DNA from: Cheiracanthium punctorium
Lineage: Eukaryota; Arthropoda; Arachnida; Araneae; Cheiracanthiidae
DNA length: 64,000 nucleotides
Reading direction: 5' to 3'
NCBI GenBank assembly: GCA_038373885.1
Contig: JAWZYV010002500.1
Span: 372,001-436,000, forward strand
Shown here: positions 12,474-24,608 of the stretch, piece by piece
How positions within the stretch are numbered: the stretch's first letter is position 1
Layout: each line of letters opens with the position of its first letter
Program-made: the position numbers and the translations under genes
The notes under the pieces: model-generated
What the model saw: the letters and a program-made list of their open reading frames with translations, nothing else
Databases searched by the model: none
What the model was told of the DNA's origin: nothing

Positions 12474-15400
12474 CATTGCAGGGGCAAATCGGGCAGGGCG
12501 TTCCCATCACCATCTCAGAATTTCATGATTTTATTTTATTGTGTTGCCTTACCCAAGGAAAGAACAAATCGGAAATATTTTTGATTTACCTCTTTTAGTT
12601 TTGGAGTTATGGGGGGGGGGCAAAGTACCCCAGAGGAGCAACGTCGAATTAATCTAGGGTCATTTTTGCCACTTTATTGTCTCGACTGTGACTGGCTCAG
12701 AGGTGCTTCAGAGAATTTTTTCATTTTGTCCTATAATATACCTTGTATATTAACATCTCAAATTGAAAATTCATTCGAAAATTGTCAGAGCCCCAAATTA
12801 GGTCTCCCTAAAATACCCCCAATTTCATAAAAAATATAGTTTTAAGAATGCTTTAAATCTTGGCTCTGACGCGATACAGAAAACATTTATGCACAGTGCA
12901 GTTATATATCTTCACATAAAGTGAATCGAATGTTAAAAATTTTTGAAGGGCCCCAGGGGCCCCCGGTACGGGGTCCCAAACATGGTCCTTAGCGCTAATT
13001 TACGCAATTTCGAAGCATTGGTGCAGCTGAAGCCGACTTCCCACAGGAGGACTATTGACATGGAGATGTAGTATCAACATAGTAGTTTGATATTATGGAA
13101 AAACATTTCTTGAAGGTACAACTGTTTCCAAGAAAAATCCCAAAAAGTACCTGCTTATTTGGGACATTCCACCGGCACGCATGGGGGCATTTCGGCGTTA
13201 CTTTTAGAAGTTTAATCGACAGTGGCAATATTGAAAATTTACTTATTCTTCATATATCTCAAATATATCCTCCATATATCACAAATAGTTATTTTACAGG
13301 GGCACTCATAAGAATTACATTACGCTGTATGGGGATCTCTGTAACTACTGAACCGATCCGAAATTTTTGTTTCACTGATGGAAAGCTACACTATTCCTGA
13401 GTAATATAGGCTACCATTCAGCGTGCAGCATAACTAGTTTTTTTACAGGGATACTCAAAAATTCTAGCCCATGACGCTATATGGGCATCTCTGTAACTAC
13501 TGAATCTATTCTAAAGATCTTTTCACTGAAAGCTACACTATTCCTGAGTAACATAGGCTAAAATTCATGCATGTAGCATAATTTACAGGAACACTCAAAA
13601 TAATTCGTAAACATTGTAGTAATTGTTTCCATTCGCCACTCAAATTTATTCACATTTTATTCAGATTTTATTAAACTCCATTCAAATTTTTGAACAGTGC
13701 AATTATATATCTTCGTATAAAGTGAATCCAATGTTAAAAATTTTTGAAGGGCATCCCGGTATATTTTTTGAAAGCGTCCCCGTTTTCAAGAAAAATTTAA
13801 CACAGTAATAAAAAAATATAGCTTTTCATAATATGAAACTACTATGTTGAAACTACAACTCCATGCCAATAGTTCTCATGTGCGAAGTCGGAGCCAGCTG
13901 TACCTTTGCTTCGAAATTGCATAAATTAGCTGTAAGGACCATGTTTGGAGCCCCGTATCTAGGGGGTCGGGAATTTTTTTTTTTTTCTGTATCACGTCAG
14001 AGCCAACTTTTAAAGCAGTCTTTAAAACTGTATTTTTTATGAAATTGGGGATATTGGGGAGGGGGGGGGTTATTTGTGGGCTCTGCCTATTTTCAAATGA
14101 ATTTCCAGTTTTAGATGTTAATATTCAAGGTATATTATCAGATTAAAAAAAAAATCTCTGAAGCATCTCAGAGCAAATCACAGTCGAGAGAGTAAAATGG
14201 CAAAAACTGCCTAAATTCGTCACTCCTCTGGGGTACTTTGACCCCCCCCCCCCAATAACTCCAAAACTAAAAGAGCTAAATCAAAAATATTTCAGATGTG
14301 TTCTTTCCTTGGGTAAGGCAACAGAAGAAAAAAAAATCATGACATTCTGAGATGGTGATTGAAACTTTCTTCTTATTTTACCTGATTTGCTCTTGCGATG
14401 TCTCTTAAAATGACTCGAAGGTAGAGGCCGCAAAGCTGGGAGCTTTCAAAAATATTTAACGTTGGATTCACTTTATATGAAGATATATAATTGCACTGTT
14501 CAAAAATTTGAATAAATTTGATTGGCGAATGGAGACAGTTACTGCAATATTAACGAATTATTTTGAGTGTTCCTGTAAATTATGCTACATGCAAGAATTT
14601 TAGCCTATGTTACTCAGGAATAGTGTAGCTTTCAGTGAAAAGATCTTTAAAATAGATTCAGTAGTTACAGAGATGCCCATATAGCGTCATGTGCTAGAAT
14701 TTTTGAGTGTCCCTGTAAAAGAACTAATTATGCTGCACGCTGAATGGTAGCCTATATTACTCAGGAATATAGCTTTCCATCAGTGAAAAAAAAATTCGGA
14801 TCGGTTCAGTAGTTACAGAGATCCCCATACGTAATGTAATTCTTATGAGTGCCCCTGTAAAATGACTATTTGTGATATATGGAGGATATATTTGAGATAT
14901 ATGAAGAATAAGTTAATTTTCAATATTGCCACTGTCGATTAAACTTCTAAAAGTAACGCCGAAATGCCCCCATGCGTGCCGGTGGAATGTCCCAAATAAG
15001 CAGGTACTTTTTGGGAATTTTCTTGGAAACAGTTGCACCTTAAAGAAATGTTTTTTCATAATATCAAACTACTATGTTAATACTACATCTCCATTTCAAT
15101 AGTTCTCCTGTGGGAAGTCGGCTTCAGCTGCACCAATGCTTCGTAATTGCGTTATTTAGCGCTAAGGACCATGTTTGGGGCCCCGTACCGGGGGTCCCTG
15201 GGGCCCTTCAAAAATTTTTAATATTGGATTCACTTTATATGAAGATATATAACTGCACTGTGCTAAATTTTTTTCTGTATCGCGTCAGAGCCTAGATTTA
15301 AAGCATTCTTGAAACTGTATTTTGTATGAAATTGGGGGTATTTTGGGGGGCCCTAATTTGGGGCTCTGACAATTTTCGAATGAATTTTCAATTTGAGATG

Positions 15401-15700
15401 TTAATATCCAAGGTATATGATAGGATAAAATGAAAAAATTCTCTGAAGCACCTCTGAGCCAGTCACAGTCGAGACAATAAAATGGCAAAAATGGCCCTAA
15501 ATTAATTCGACGTTGCACCTCTGGGGTACTTTGACCCCCCATAACTCCAAAACTAAAAGAGCTAAATCAAAAATAATTCAGATTTGTTCTTTCCTTGAGT
15601 AAGGCTACACAATAAAATAAAATCATGAAATTATGAGATGGTGATGGGAACATTTTTCCATTGACCTGCCCGATTTGCTTTTGCAAGGGCTCTTAATAAG
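12474..15700. repeat. Large inverted-repeat structure (three related copies)
   Basis: The left arm (about 12474-13740) is the approximate reverse complement of the right arm (about 14460-15697). Between them a third, partial copy (about 13690-14410) lies in the right-arm orientation. Shared landmarks are GCAAATCGGGCAGG at the outer ends, CTCTGGGGTACTTTG next to a C-run, ATAACTCCAAAACTAAAAGA, TGAAGATATATAA and GGACCATGTTTGG. Each arm also contains short tandem units marked by GAGTG(T/C)(T/C)CCTGTAAA. The small open frames within are mirror images of one another and not convincing proteins. The superfamily is unknown. Confidence 0.8.
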
Positions 15701-15746
15701 ATGGGCATAAGATGGGCATATTCCCCATATGCCCATCTTATCCCGA
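15701..15746. repeat. Small palindrome
   Basis: TAAGATGGGCATA and TATGCCCATCTTA flank TTCCCCA, making a near-perfect hairpin immediately outside the right arm of the large inverted repeat. GATGGGCATAA is also duplicated just upstream. Confidence 0.7.
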
Positions 15747-16280
15747 TTTACCCTATATTCAATGAAATAAAATATACCGTATATCCCGCTATATACCACG
15801 TACCAGTGAATTTAGGATATGTCTAACTATTTTCACGCTATTACTGCTGCATAACACGCAATATTAATTTCCCTAACCAAAATCATTGGATTATATCATT
15901 AATAAAACCAGAAATAATTGTTAAATTATTCAAGAAATCTGGAGTATAAATAAAGATGATGACATACATACCCGAAAACATAAATGAGAATGAATACAAT
16001 GAACTTCTCATCGCATTTGACAAAGAAATTGTTAGGAAATATATATTGCAAGTTTTTTTTTTCTGTTAGTTTATTTATATTGTTAAATATATCGACAGAT
16101 TGAAATAAATAGTTGATAATAATAATCTTTTGTAATGTAAAGCATATTTACAATGTCTTTTAATAAATTTCTTTTATTAAACATTTTATATTCGGTATTA
16201 AACACGCACATGAAAAAAAATGAAATAATTTTCTGAAGTGCGTGTTATATTCCGACATTTACAGTAATTGTTACACTTTT
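15747..16280. other. Non-coding DNA
   Basis: A+T-rich, with no coding signal. A short inverted pair (AAACACGCAC / GTGCGTGTT) spans 16200-16250. Confidence 0.5.
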
Positions 16281-16284
16281 TGGC

Positions 16285-17530
16285 TAGAAATAATTAGGTC
16301 TGTGATTGCGAAACAACTTTTTCTTATTCAAAGCATGTTAAACACGATTAAAAAAACATAAGAATAAAAATTAAAATAAAATATTTATTTACTTTTTTTA
16401 ACCGATTAATGTAATGACTTTTAAAACATCAATGAATAGTGCAGTCAAAAGTAAAAAAAGGCATACATTGCAATTTCTAAAATGTAAAATTCTTATACTA
16501 AATGAAAATCGTAAACGGTCACTTTTCACTTCCATGAAAGTTTCGCACAAATTACAAATAATTCTGCAGTCATGACAACAAAACTAAGGAAAATCTATTG
16601 TTTGCAAAGTCCTGAAATAAAAAGAAACGCTATAGAAATTAAGCATCTATTGTACATAAAAGAACCTTTCATTACCAATTATAACAAATGATCGAGATAT
16701 TTAAATAAAAGTTTTATGAAATAATTCAGTATTTCATTCATGAAGTGTATAGTAAAGAGGTAACTTAATCATAATGAGAATGTAAATTTATGTGATATTT
16801 TATTTTATAGAGGCTTTCTATTTTATAATTTTATATTTCGTTGTATTAATGAACATTTTTTATATTCTTTTACATTCATTTTCCTTTTCTACATGCTGCA
16901 TTGTATCTAGGTACTAGAAATACTTGTCAAATCGTTAAAAATCATTTGTTTTCTTTTTTCCCTAGTAAGAGTGATATAAATGTTTCTTGTGAAGTGGCAC
17001 TTGAGGGTATACAATATATGTCATAAAAGTAACGTAAATAAGACACAAAATTCCTTGTTTATTTCTACGGCAATTTTAAAGGGTAAATTAAAACTTCTTG
17101 AATGTTTTTGCCTTTCAAAGCATTATAAATTCAGTTTCATCTTGAAAATCACAGAGTATTTCAATACTACTCTACTGTTGTTTTTACCGACAATGCGTAT
17201 TTTGAAACCAGTTAACATTAATGTACAAAAAGAATGTTTGTAATTATTCCACATAATAATCAACACGGATTACAACGATGAGATCGATCCCAAAATGGAA
17301 CTTCCCAAAGTAAATTTACCACATTTTTTAAAGATTTATTCTCTAAAGTATCCTCAAAAGAAATTATGTCACTGTAAGAATATTGTACTTGAAGTATTCA
17401 AAAAAATATATCCTGCGATACATGCGATGCAAAAGGACAGTAACATTTTAATGTTGAAAATGCATGTATTTTTTTCTAATTACACAAGAGATATATTGGA
17501 AGAGTAAATTTTAACTTTAACTCAAATAGA
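16285..17530. repeat. Duplication block D4, first copy
   Basis: About 1.2 kb matching 47620-48760 in the same orientation. Shared landmarks are TAAAATGTA-ATTCTTA, CACTTTTCA, ATTACAAATAATTCTG, the CCAAT/TATA-like module (16565-16712), AATCATAATGAG, GCATTGTxTxTAGGTACT and AAAGATATATTGGAA-like sequence. Frames at 16980-17243 and 17295-17507 lie inside, but the matching DNA at 48 kb does not keep them open, so they are probably not genes. Confidence 0.65.
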
Positions 17531-17697
17531 TTCACACACTTTTCTATATTTTAAAGAATGCTTCAGTGGCAAAATTAAAAAACATTCCATGCATAAATGA
17601 AATTTGGAAAAACAAATATAAAAATTAACTGTAAAATGACTCATTAAACACAATTTTATCGTATAAAAACATCAATACATTTGCTTCTTTACCTTAA

Positions 17698-18230
17698 CCC
17701 TCTCGTCACCCTGAACCTCATATGAGGCTCCTATTTCAAAGAGCAATATTTAGAGAGAAAACAATTGAATTTAGTATTTTTTTTCTTTCAGTGATATCAA
17801 TATCATTATTTCATGTAGAAAGTATAGGAGGCTCTTAACTAGATGCATAAATCCTGCCTAGATTGCAGTTCTAGTCAATTTAGAGCATTTTTTACAGTTT
17901 TCGCTTCATTGTTTTAGGACAAAAATTAAGAAAATATTTACGCTGCTTTTTTACCGTTTTTTTTTTCTTTTTAAGGTAAGTATAGTTTTTTTCTTATTCC
18001 TCAACCTTTACCTAATATGTGCATCCTTTTAAATTAATTTTAGCATAACAAAATGCTTCGAAAATGCAGAAATTATTATTAGAAAAAATTATTATTATCG
18101 ACATTAATCGACAAATATTAATCGACATTAGAAAAAAATTTTTTGCATGATTTATAATAGTATTTCAGTTGCATTAAATGCTACACAGGTTTTTTTTTCT
18201 CTGATTTTTCATAATTCGGTAACGAGAGGT
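17698..18230. mobile_element. MITE, piggyBac-like, TTAA-flanked
   Basis: TTAA at 17694-17697 precedes CCCTCTCGTCACC, and GGTAACGAGAGG runs into TTTAA ending at 18234. The ends are near-perfect inverted repeats (CCTCTCGT-ACC), and both flanks are TTAA, the target site of piggyBac elements. The 533 bp interior has no coding capacity. An inner CCTCATATGAGG palindrome lies at the left end. Confidence 0.6.
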
Positions 18231-19701
18231 TTAAAATTGTATTTAGAAGTAAACGTACTTAAAAATCTTTTACCTTAAATGACAGTTTTGCTAAACGCTA
18301 ACAGATAATAGGGTTGTTCACGCTTTTAGCTTTGTAAAAATAAAGCATGAATAACCCTTTTCTATTTCTAGAAAATAAATAGACAGCAAAAAAAGTAGAA
18401 ACCATGTCTAAAAGAATACGTTACTGAAGTAAAGTGCGTTTTGTATATAAAAAAGCCTTCCTTTACCAATAATTATAAGTATTAGGATATATAAATGAAA
18501 ATGTATGGGTGTATGAACAAAATGAACGATTTGTATTTGAATTTTAATAATGTTTGCCGCCTTGATCGTGGAGCTGAGCTTCAAACTTTCCACTCAATGG
18601 CGGACTTTCAGATAAACGACTTAGTGTTTTTGCGCAGTCATTCCTGATTATTTAATTACAGTTAAGTATTTTTATGTTTTGTAAACTTAACTGTTTCACT
18701 TGCGCTTTACCTATTTATGCCCTCCACAGTTGACTGTTAGTATACTTTTTCAATATGACTATCGAACGGGGCTTTATTTAGATATTCGGAGGCCTTGGAT
18801 TAGAAATAGCAGTTGTGGGGGGGGGCTATAAAATAACACCTTGCTGATGCATATAATCACAAAGTACACATGTATCTCGCCGGGATGTATATAAGGATGG
18901 ATTTTAATACCCTCTTCCTGGTCACAAATATATTTAAATTAAAGTCTATTAATTTCCAATGAGTAGATATTATGCTTCAAGCAATGTCCTGTCGATAAAT
19001 GCTTTGGACCTTAAGGTCTTACTTTACATAAAGTTTGTTTCATTTCTATGTACAGTATAAGTATATACTTCTGCACTGTGGTATGTGTTGTAAAGATTGA
19101 TTATTTTATTTATTGTCACTAATTTTTTTAATGCTATTTCTTTATGAATAGAACTCAAGCCATTTTAATCGTTTCAGTGGCCCTACACTCTAAAAAAAAT
19201 CGTTCCATTACTAAGAAATCTCTAGTAAATAAGACTTCTATGTATTTTCTTAGTATTATTTCCAAGGAATGTCAAGAATAGTCAAGTATTCTTCTATTGA
19301 AATGATTGACTTTCTTTAGTAATAATAATACGGAAATTCATGGATGCCTTGCTACTTAGAGATTTCCATCGCCTTTTTAATAGAGTGAAGGACGAAGCCT
19401 CGTAATTAGGCCTCGTAATTACTGTGCGAAATTAGGCTAAGATGTCGAGGCTACGGGAATAAACTGCATTAAAATAAAAGTAGTAAATATTGAGTAATAG
19501 TTTTTTAAAAGCACATTTTTTTCAATAAATCTATTTAGTAATCACTTTCCCGAAACCCAACGTAATTAAATTCACTTTTTCTTCAGAAAATTGTTATTAT
19601 GTAAAAATACTTCATGTTTCATTAATAAAAAAAATGAAAAATAAAAAGGAGGTCGTGATTTATGTAAACGTTGTAAACTTATTTTAAAAGTATTAGAAAT
19701 A
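18231..19701. other. Non-coding DNA
   Basis: A+T-rich. It contains another CCAAT/TATA-like module (about 18390-18505) and a G-run at 18818-18825. A weak inverted pair CACTCTAAAAA / TTTTTAATAGAGTG at 19186-19387 may mark a decayed MITE but lacks a target duplication. Confidence 0.5.
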
Positions 19702-21059
19702 TCTATATAAATAAAACAGAGTGTAAACTGTCCGTTTGTCTGTCTGTGTCTCTCGTAGCTCCGAAACGGGTGATCGTAGATTTACCCAATTTTGTACGGA
19801 AATTCTCCAAGACGGGTCTCGACACACCTCGAAGCGATTTTTTCGAAATTCGAATTAGAAAATGTTTAATTTTATATTTTGTCCGATTTTTAGCGATTTT
19901 TCTTGCGTAATACATAATAACGCCGGTAATTGCGCTCGCAAGAAAACGATATTTACATCATCGTATAGAGGAGAAAAGTTTCTTTTAAAAACTATTTGTT
20001 CGGACTGTGTAACATAATTTGCAGATTTTTGGGAATTTTTCAAATAAAATTAAATTTGACGCTGACTTTCGAAAAATATTTTTAAAACTGCTGCATCTTG
20101 AATTCTATCTGTCATAACTTTTTTATATTTGAACAAAAGACGGAGCACACAATTCGCCCACTTTTAAAAGAAGAACGGGGGAAAAATATAAATTAGGAGA
20201 ATTTTTACGAATTTTTAAGTAAAGAAGGATTTTCATATCAGTAGTACCTGCTTATGAGTTTCGGTTTGATATCTTGCGGTTTGGTTGTCATGGATACAGT
20301 AACAATGATTAAAATTGCCAGTTGGAAAAAATAAATATAAACGGGTCCCGCGAGCAGACGATTTCTTTGCTTGGCTCGATTTCCTTTTATAAATACTGGA
20401 TTTATTTGTGAGAAGAAAATTAAATGGCACAATCTAGAAAAACAATTTTAAAGCCCTTATAAATAGCGCATTCTTATTTCTTATCTCTTTTCTTTTTGTA
20501 AAGGGTTCCAAGAGAGGGTGACGTATTTTTAAAATAAAAAAAAATGTCCATTTCATGTAGTGTCTGAGCAGGGGCGTAGCCAAGGGGGGGGTTAGGGGGG
20601 TCATAACCCCCTGAGGAATTTTTTGCCATACAAAATGCATATTCTTCACTACATTATCACACACATGTATACATATATATGAGTTGTAGTAGTCGTAACC
20701 CCCCCCCATGAAAAATTTCTGGCTACGCCCCTGTGTCTGAGGTATTTAACGCTAAAACGTGAACCTAAAAGACAGCATGTCTGTGGAAATAAGACATTTT
20801 GAAAGTGAGAAGTTCACTACAAACGGTCCATTTTCACTTTTTTGATACCGAATGACGCTGACATAGTTTTTTTTTTTTGTGTGTGTGTGTGTGTCATTAT
20901 ATTGCAATGATCTCAGGTTATTACATATATGACGCAAATTTTAAGTCAAGAGTGAAATAATTTTGCTTTTTCTAGATTCCACGTCACTGGAATTATTCGA
21001 ATTACACATGTGAGGAAATTTTTCGTTTCCTACCGTGCGAAGAACGGACACGCAGCTAG
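19702..21059 (+). mobile_element. Helitron C (non-autonomous)
   Basis: It begins TCTATATAAATAAAACAGAG after an A and ends with hairpin CCGT-GCGAAGA-ACGG followed by CACGCAGCTAG and a T, the standard Helitron ends. The 3' end resembles Helitron A, but the 5' body differs. The same 5' region recurs, reversed, at about 37620-37796. There is no Rep/helicase. A 165 bp hAT MITE interrupts it (20569-20733). A (GT)n tract lies at 20877-20895. Confidence 0.8.
20569..20733. mobile_element. hAT MITE with 8-bp target duplication
   Basis: The left end CAGGGGCGTAGCCA and right end TGGCTACGCCCCTG are inverted repeats. The element is bounded on both sides by TGTCTGAG (20561-20568 and 20734-20741), the 8 bp target duplication expected of hAT elements. 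The interior carries a G-run and a C-run that extend the hairpin. It sits within Helitron C, so it inserted later. Confidence 0.92.
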
Positions 21060-22060
21060 TAGTCAATTATTTTAGGTCCAAATCCTCTTTGTCTTCTGTG
21101 CCATAACCAGGAGAAAACTGATATGCTTAAATTTCCTTTTTTTCTTATGCTTAAATTTTAATCTTTGGCATTATTTTATTGTTTTAATAAAAAGCAATAT
21201 ATATAGCTAGAATTCATCTTTTTGTAAAGATAGATGCGAATATATTTAATTAAAATATATCCAACTAAACAGCTTTTTAAAAATTCTATGCAGTCTATAA
21301 ACCAGCGAACTACTCAAGTTAGTTCCATCCACCCACCCCTTTCCCTCCTGAGGACAGACAGCTTTTATTGAAAAGATTTAGTTTGTAATATAGTCAATTG
21401 TCATAAAACAATAGGAGAAAACCTCTATATAAGTAAATTGTACGCAAGCTTCTACTATATTTATTAAAATACAAAAAAAAAAAAATTATATAAAAATTAT
21501 ATAGGAGTAATTTTATCCATAACATGATAAAGTGAAGTATAATTGAAGCGAGTGATGTAATATATAGAATATGAGGAAATTTATTTCTTTATTTTACAGT
21601 ATTATTTTTAAAAAATTTAGAGCATTTGAACCGCTTTTACTTTAAGAGACAGTTTCACAAAAATCACTAAGTGCTTTACGGACATTTTAGCAGCAAAGAA
21701 TCAACAACCCTTTCTGAAACTATAAATCAAATTGACAACAAAAACGGAAACCTTTCATTTCTGAAGCCCTTCAACAAAAGAAAAACTGGTAAAATCTCAT
21801 TTTTATAATAAAAAAAACCTTTGATTATCAATTACGATAAATGATTTACATATGAATAAAAATGCGGGTAATGCACGTTTTTTTATACCTAATTAACAGA
21901 AGTAAGGAATGCTATAACAATGTGAACATTATGATTTCTTTTTGCTTTTATTGAAGATAGTTTAATCTTGTTAGGTTATTGGAAACTTTCATTCTTTTCT
22001 ACGTTCAATTCGACGTACTACGTTGCGTTTTGGGAATGGTAGCAAAATATGAAATAATGA
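21060..22060. other. Non-coding DNA with duplication block D5, first copy
   Basis: No gene is visible. The segment 21380-21960 matches about 56350-56900 (CAAAAATxACTAAG, CTTTACxxA, CAAAGAATCAACAACCCTTT, AAAAATGCGxxTxATGxACxTTT in order), including a CCAAT/TATA-like module at 21695-21868. Confidence 0.55.
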
Positions 22061-22062
22061 AG

Positions 22063-22166
22063 CTTTGTAAAATAACACACGTAAAAGGTACACAGTAATG
22101 TTTGTAACGTGTTATTAACACGTATCCAAATTGATCATTCCTTTTATGTGTGTTGCTTTACAAAGT
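22063..22166. mobile_element. MITE-like inverted repeat, copy 2
   Basis: The ends CTTTGTAAAATAACACACGT and ATGTGTGTTGCTTTACAAAG are imperfect inverted repeats. An inner pair GTAACGTGTTA / TAACACGTA also folds. It shares its outer ends with the element at 6582-6734, so the two form one small family. Confidence 0.6.
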
Positions 22167-23190
22167 TGTTTTAATTATTACATACTTTTAAAACCAGTTT
22201 CGTACGGTTTTTTTTAAATAATGAAATGATCTGACATAATTATGCATTTATTACCCCAAAATAAAGGACCTAAATGTTTTGGCATAGTAGGACATGAGCA
22301 ATTACAAAAATATTCCTCTAAGGAACTGGTGTGGAATATAATCTTAATTTTGAATGAAGAGGCACTTCATAACACAAAAGCCGTAGTGTGCTTCTCAATT
22401 CACAACCCATTTTTATACATTCTAAGTGACCCTTAATATCATTTTAAGTTTGAATATAAAAATTATTAAATGACTGTAGCATTAAAAATAGGAACATAAA
22501 ATACGCAAGCTAATAATATTTCCTTAGTACAGTATTTGCATTAAACCCAGGTATTAAAGATTGCATTAGTAAGGAAAAAAGGCCTCACATCAAAATAATG
22601 AAAAAAATTAACAATAATGTCTATTTGTAAAATATAGATGTATGCAAAAAATATCAGTATTAGTAATCTATTGTTACGGTGCGACCTATTAAAAACATGA
22701 AATAAATGGGTGAAATCATTTAAACCTTAGTTTGGCCGTAAAATAAGGTATGAAATAATTGGATTCATTGTTATAAAGACCCATCGGTAATTTATTTTAA
22801 CTCATAAAGTTATTTAAACTGTTCTAAATAAGTATAAAATAAAATTTGATATTGCGTTGTGTTTTCTGAGGAAAGAAATAAATGGATTTAAAATATTAAC
22901 TATAACAAACATTTATTAAATATAAAAATCTTATTTACATTTACAAAAAAATATTTAAACTGATCTCGAAAATGGCTTAATTTAGAACAATTAAATTATT
23001 ATTGTTTACCAAAACACATTCTAACTACTTTAGCAATCATAAACAATATTATTAATTATTAAAAATAAGTCACTCAATATGGAAAGGATGGCAATTGGAA
23101 TTTACCTGTAATCCGGTGCAGAGCAGTGATGATCATTTTTATTTTTTATTTCTAAACACACTTATTTATATAAATATCCACTAATTATGA
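22167..23190. other. Non-coding DNA
   Basis: A+T-rich with no supportable gene or repeat. The short open frame 22242-22436 has no recognisable homology or signals. Confidence 0.5.
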
Positions 23191-23200
23191 TCACATATGT

Positions 23201-23300
23201 AAAATTTTTGAAAATTCTTAAGAAACTCAGAAAAATCTAAAGAATTCTCTGAAAATCTAATAAAATCTACGGAAATCTGCAAAAATCTGCTGAAATCTCC
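23201..23300. repeat. 10-bp phased A-tract repeat
   Basis: Ten consecutive decamers each carry a short A-tract. AAATCT falls at 23233, 23253, 23263, 23273, 23283 and 23293, exactly in 10-bp register. A-tracts spaced at one helical turn are known to bend DNA, so this block is predicted to be intrinsically curved. Confidence 0.75.
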
Positions 23301-24600
23301 CTTCTCTGGCTGTGCAGTCCAGTTTTGCTCAAATCTTCGTCCCCCATTTTCTTCCCTAAACTCGTAAATAATTAGTTTAGCCACTCTGTGGCTCCTAATT
23401 CTCCTAAACCGACCAGTTACTAACTCTTTTGCCCGAAATTTACCTCTCTCTAACTTGCCATTGGTCATTTCTCAATTCTCACACTTTCTCATTGGATTTC
23501 TACAGCCTTATCGTCAACACCTCCATGTTATTCTTAAATTTTATTTTCAATTTTTCTCCCCTTGATGTTTATTATATTTTTTCCTTTTCTGAAGCTTTGC
23601 CTACGAATTCTCACCGAGCAACATCAAAAGCTTCCCGCAAATTGCGCCCTGACCACAAAGGTCATAGGCATTCAATGGTTCCCTTTTCTGTCGCGGTTGC
23701 TCTCTTTGTAAAACTGCAAGGCGTCCCGCGATACACAAAAATGATTTCTAGCTAGCGAACATTCGTTTTTCCCACTCTTTTCAAAGAACGCCAAAAGATG
23801 AAATTTATATGTTCGACTTTCACCAACATTTCTTTTAACTCTTCCGAGCGCAACGCTTAAAATTATTAATAAATTTCCTGTCCTGACATTTAGCTGAAGT
23901 ACACTTTTCTATGATATCAATGACTTTTGCACGTGCATGAATTCCATTCCTTCCAACACTATCCCTTATTCTGTTCAATTCCGTATATTTTTTGAGACTT
24001 GCTTTTATTAAACTCCTGACGCAACTTTTGTGCTAAATTATTTTGAGAATACCGCATGTTTTTAGTCGACCTTCAGGTGGTCACTGATGAACGGTTTTTA
24101 ACACCTGCATATTTTTCTGGAATCGCACTTTCTTAATAAAGGCTTTTTATCTGCATTGGGGCTGTATACAAATTTCTGCACATTACCTACAGGCTCAACC
24201 TAACACTATATTTAAAATACTTAAACTGCAATTAGTTAGAAAAGGGACATTTATTTCTATTTTGATAAAAGTGCATTCCGCATAAAAGAATTGATAAGTT
24301 AAATGGAAATTATAGTATATTGTTGTTAAGTGAGGTATTCAAAATTAAATACTTGCATCGGAAACTTTTGCATTGGACTGATAGAATTAAATACTTTTGC
24401 GTCGGATAGTATGACATTGTATTTCAGAAAAATAACAAAAAAATCTGTTTTAGAATTAAAAAAAATCAGTTTTAAAAATGTAAGTAAGATATAGTTTATT
24501 TTAAGTTCCATTCTAGCAAGAAAAATTAGGGTAATGCATTTAAGTAAAATGATTCGTCAGTATATTTTCTCATAGGATACAAATATTTTAAATTATACTA
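23301..24600. other. Non-coding DNA, less A+T-rich start
   Basis: 23300-23760 is somewhat richer in C and G and holds overlapping open frames on both strands (23181-23468 minus, 23429-23755 plus). Neither resembles a known protein. The rest is A+T-rich without structure. Confidence 0.45.
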
Positions 24601-24608
24601 TAAACGTA

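Noticed and set aside
12609..15542. Similar 73- and 85-residue frames at 12609-12830 and 15285-15542 as a duplicated gene
   Set aside because: They are mirror-image readings of the two arms of the inverted repeat. The third copy does not preserve the frame.
17295..17507. 70-residue open frame that might be a small gene
   Set aside because: The homologous DNA at about 48.5-48.75 kb does not keep the frame open, and the sequence matches no family I know.
19186..19387. MITE with CACTCTAAAAA ends
   Set aside because: The inverted pairing is short and A-rich, and the flanks show no target duplication, so chance cannot be excluded.
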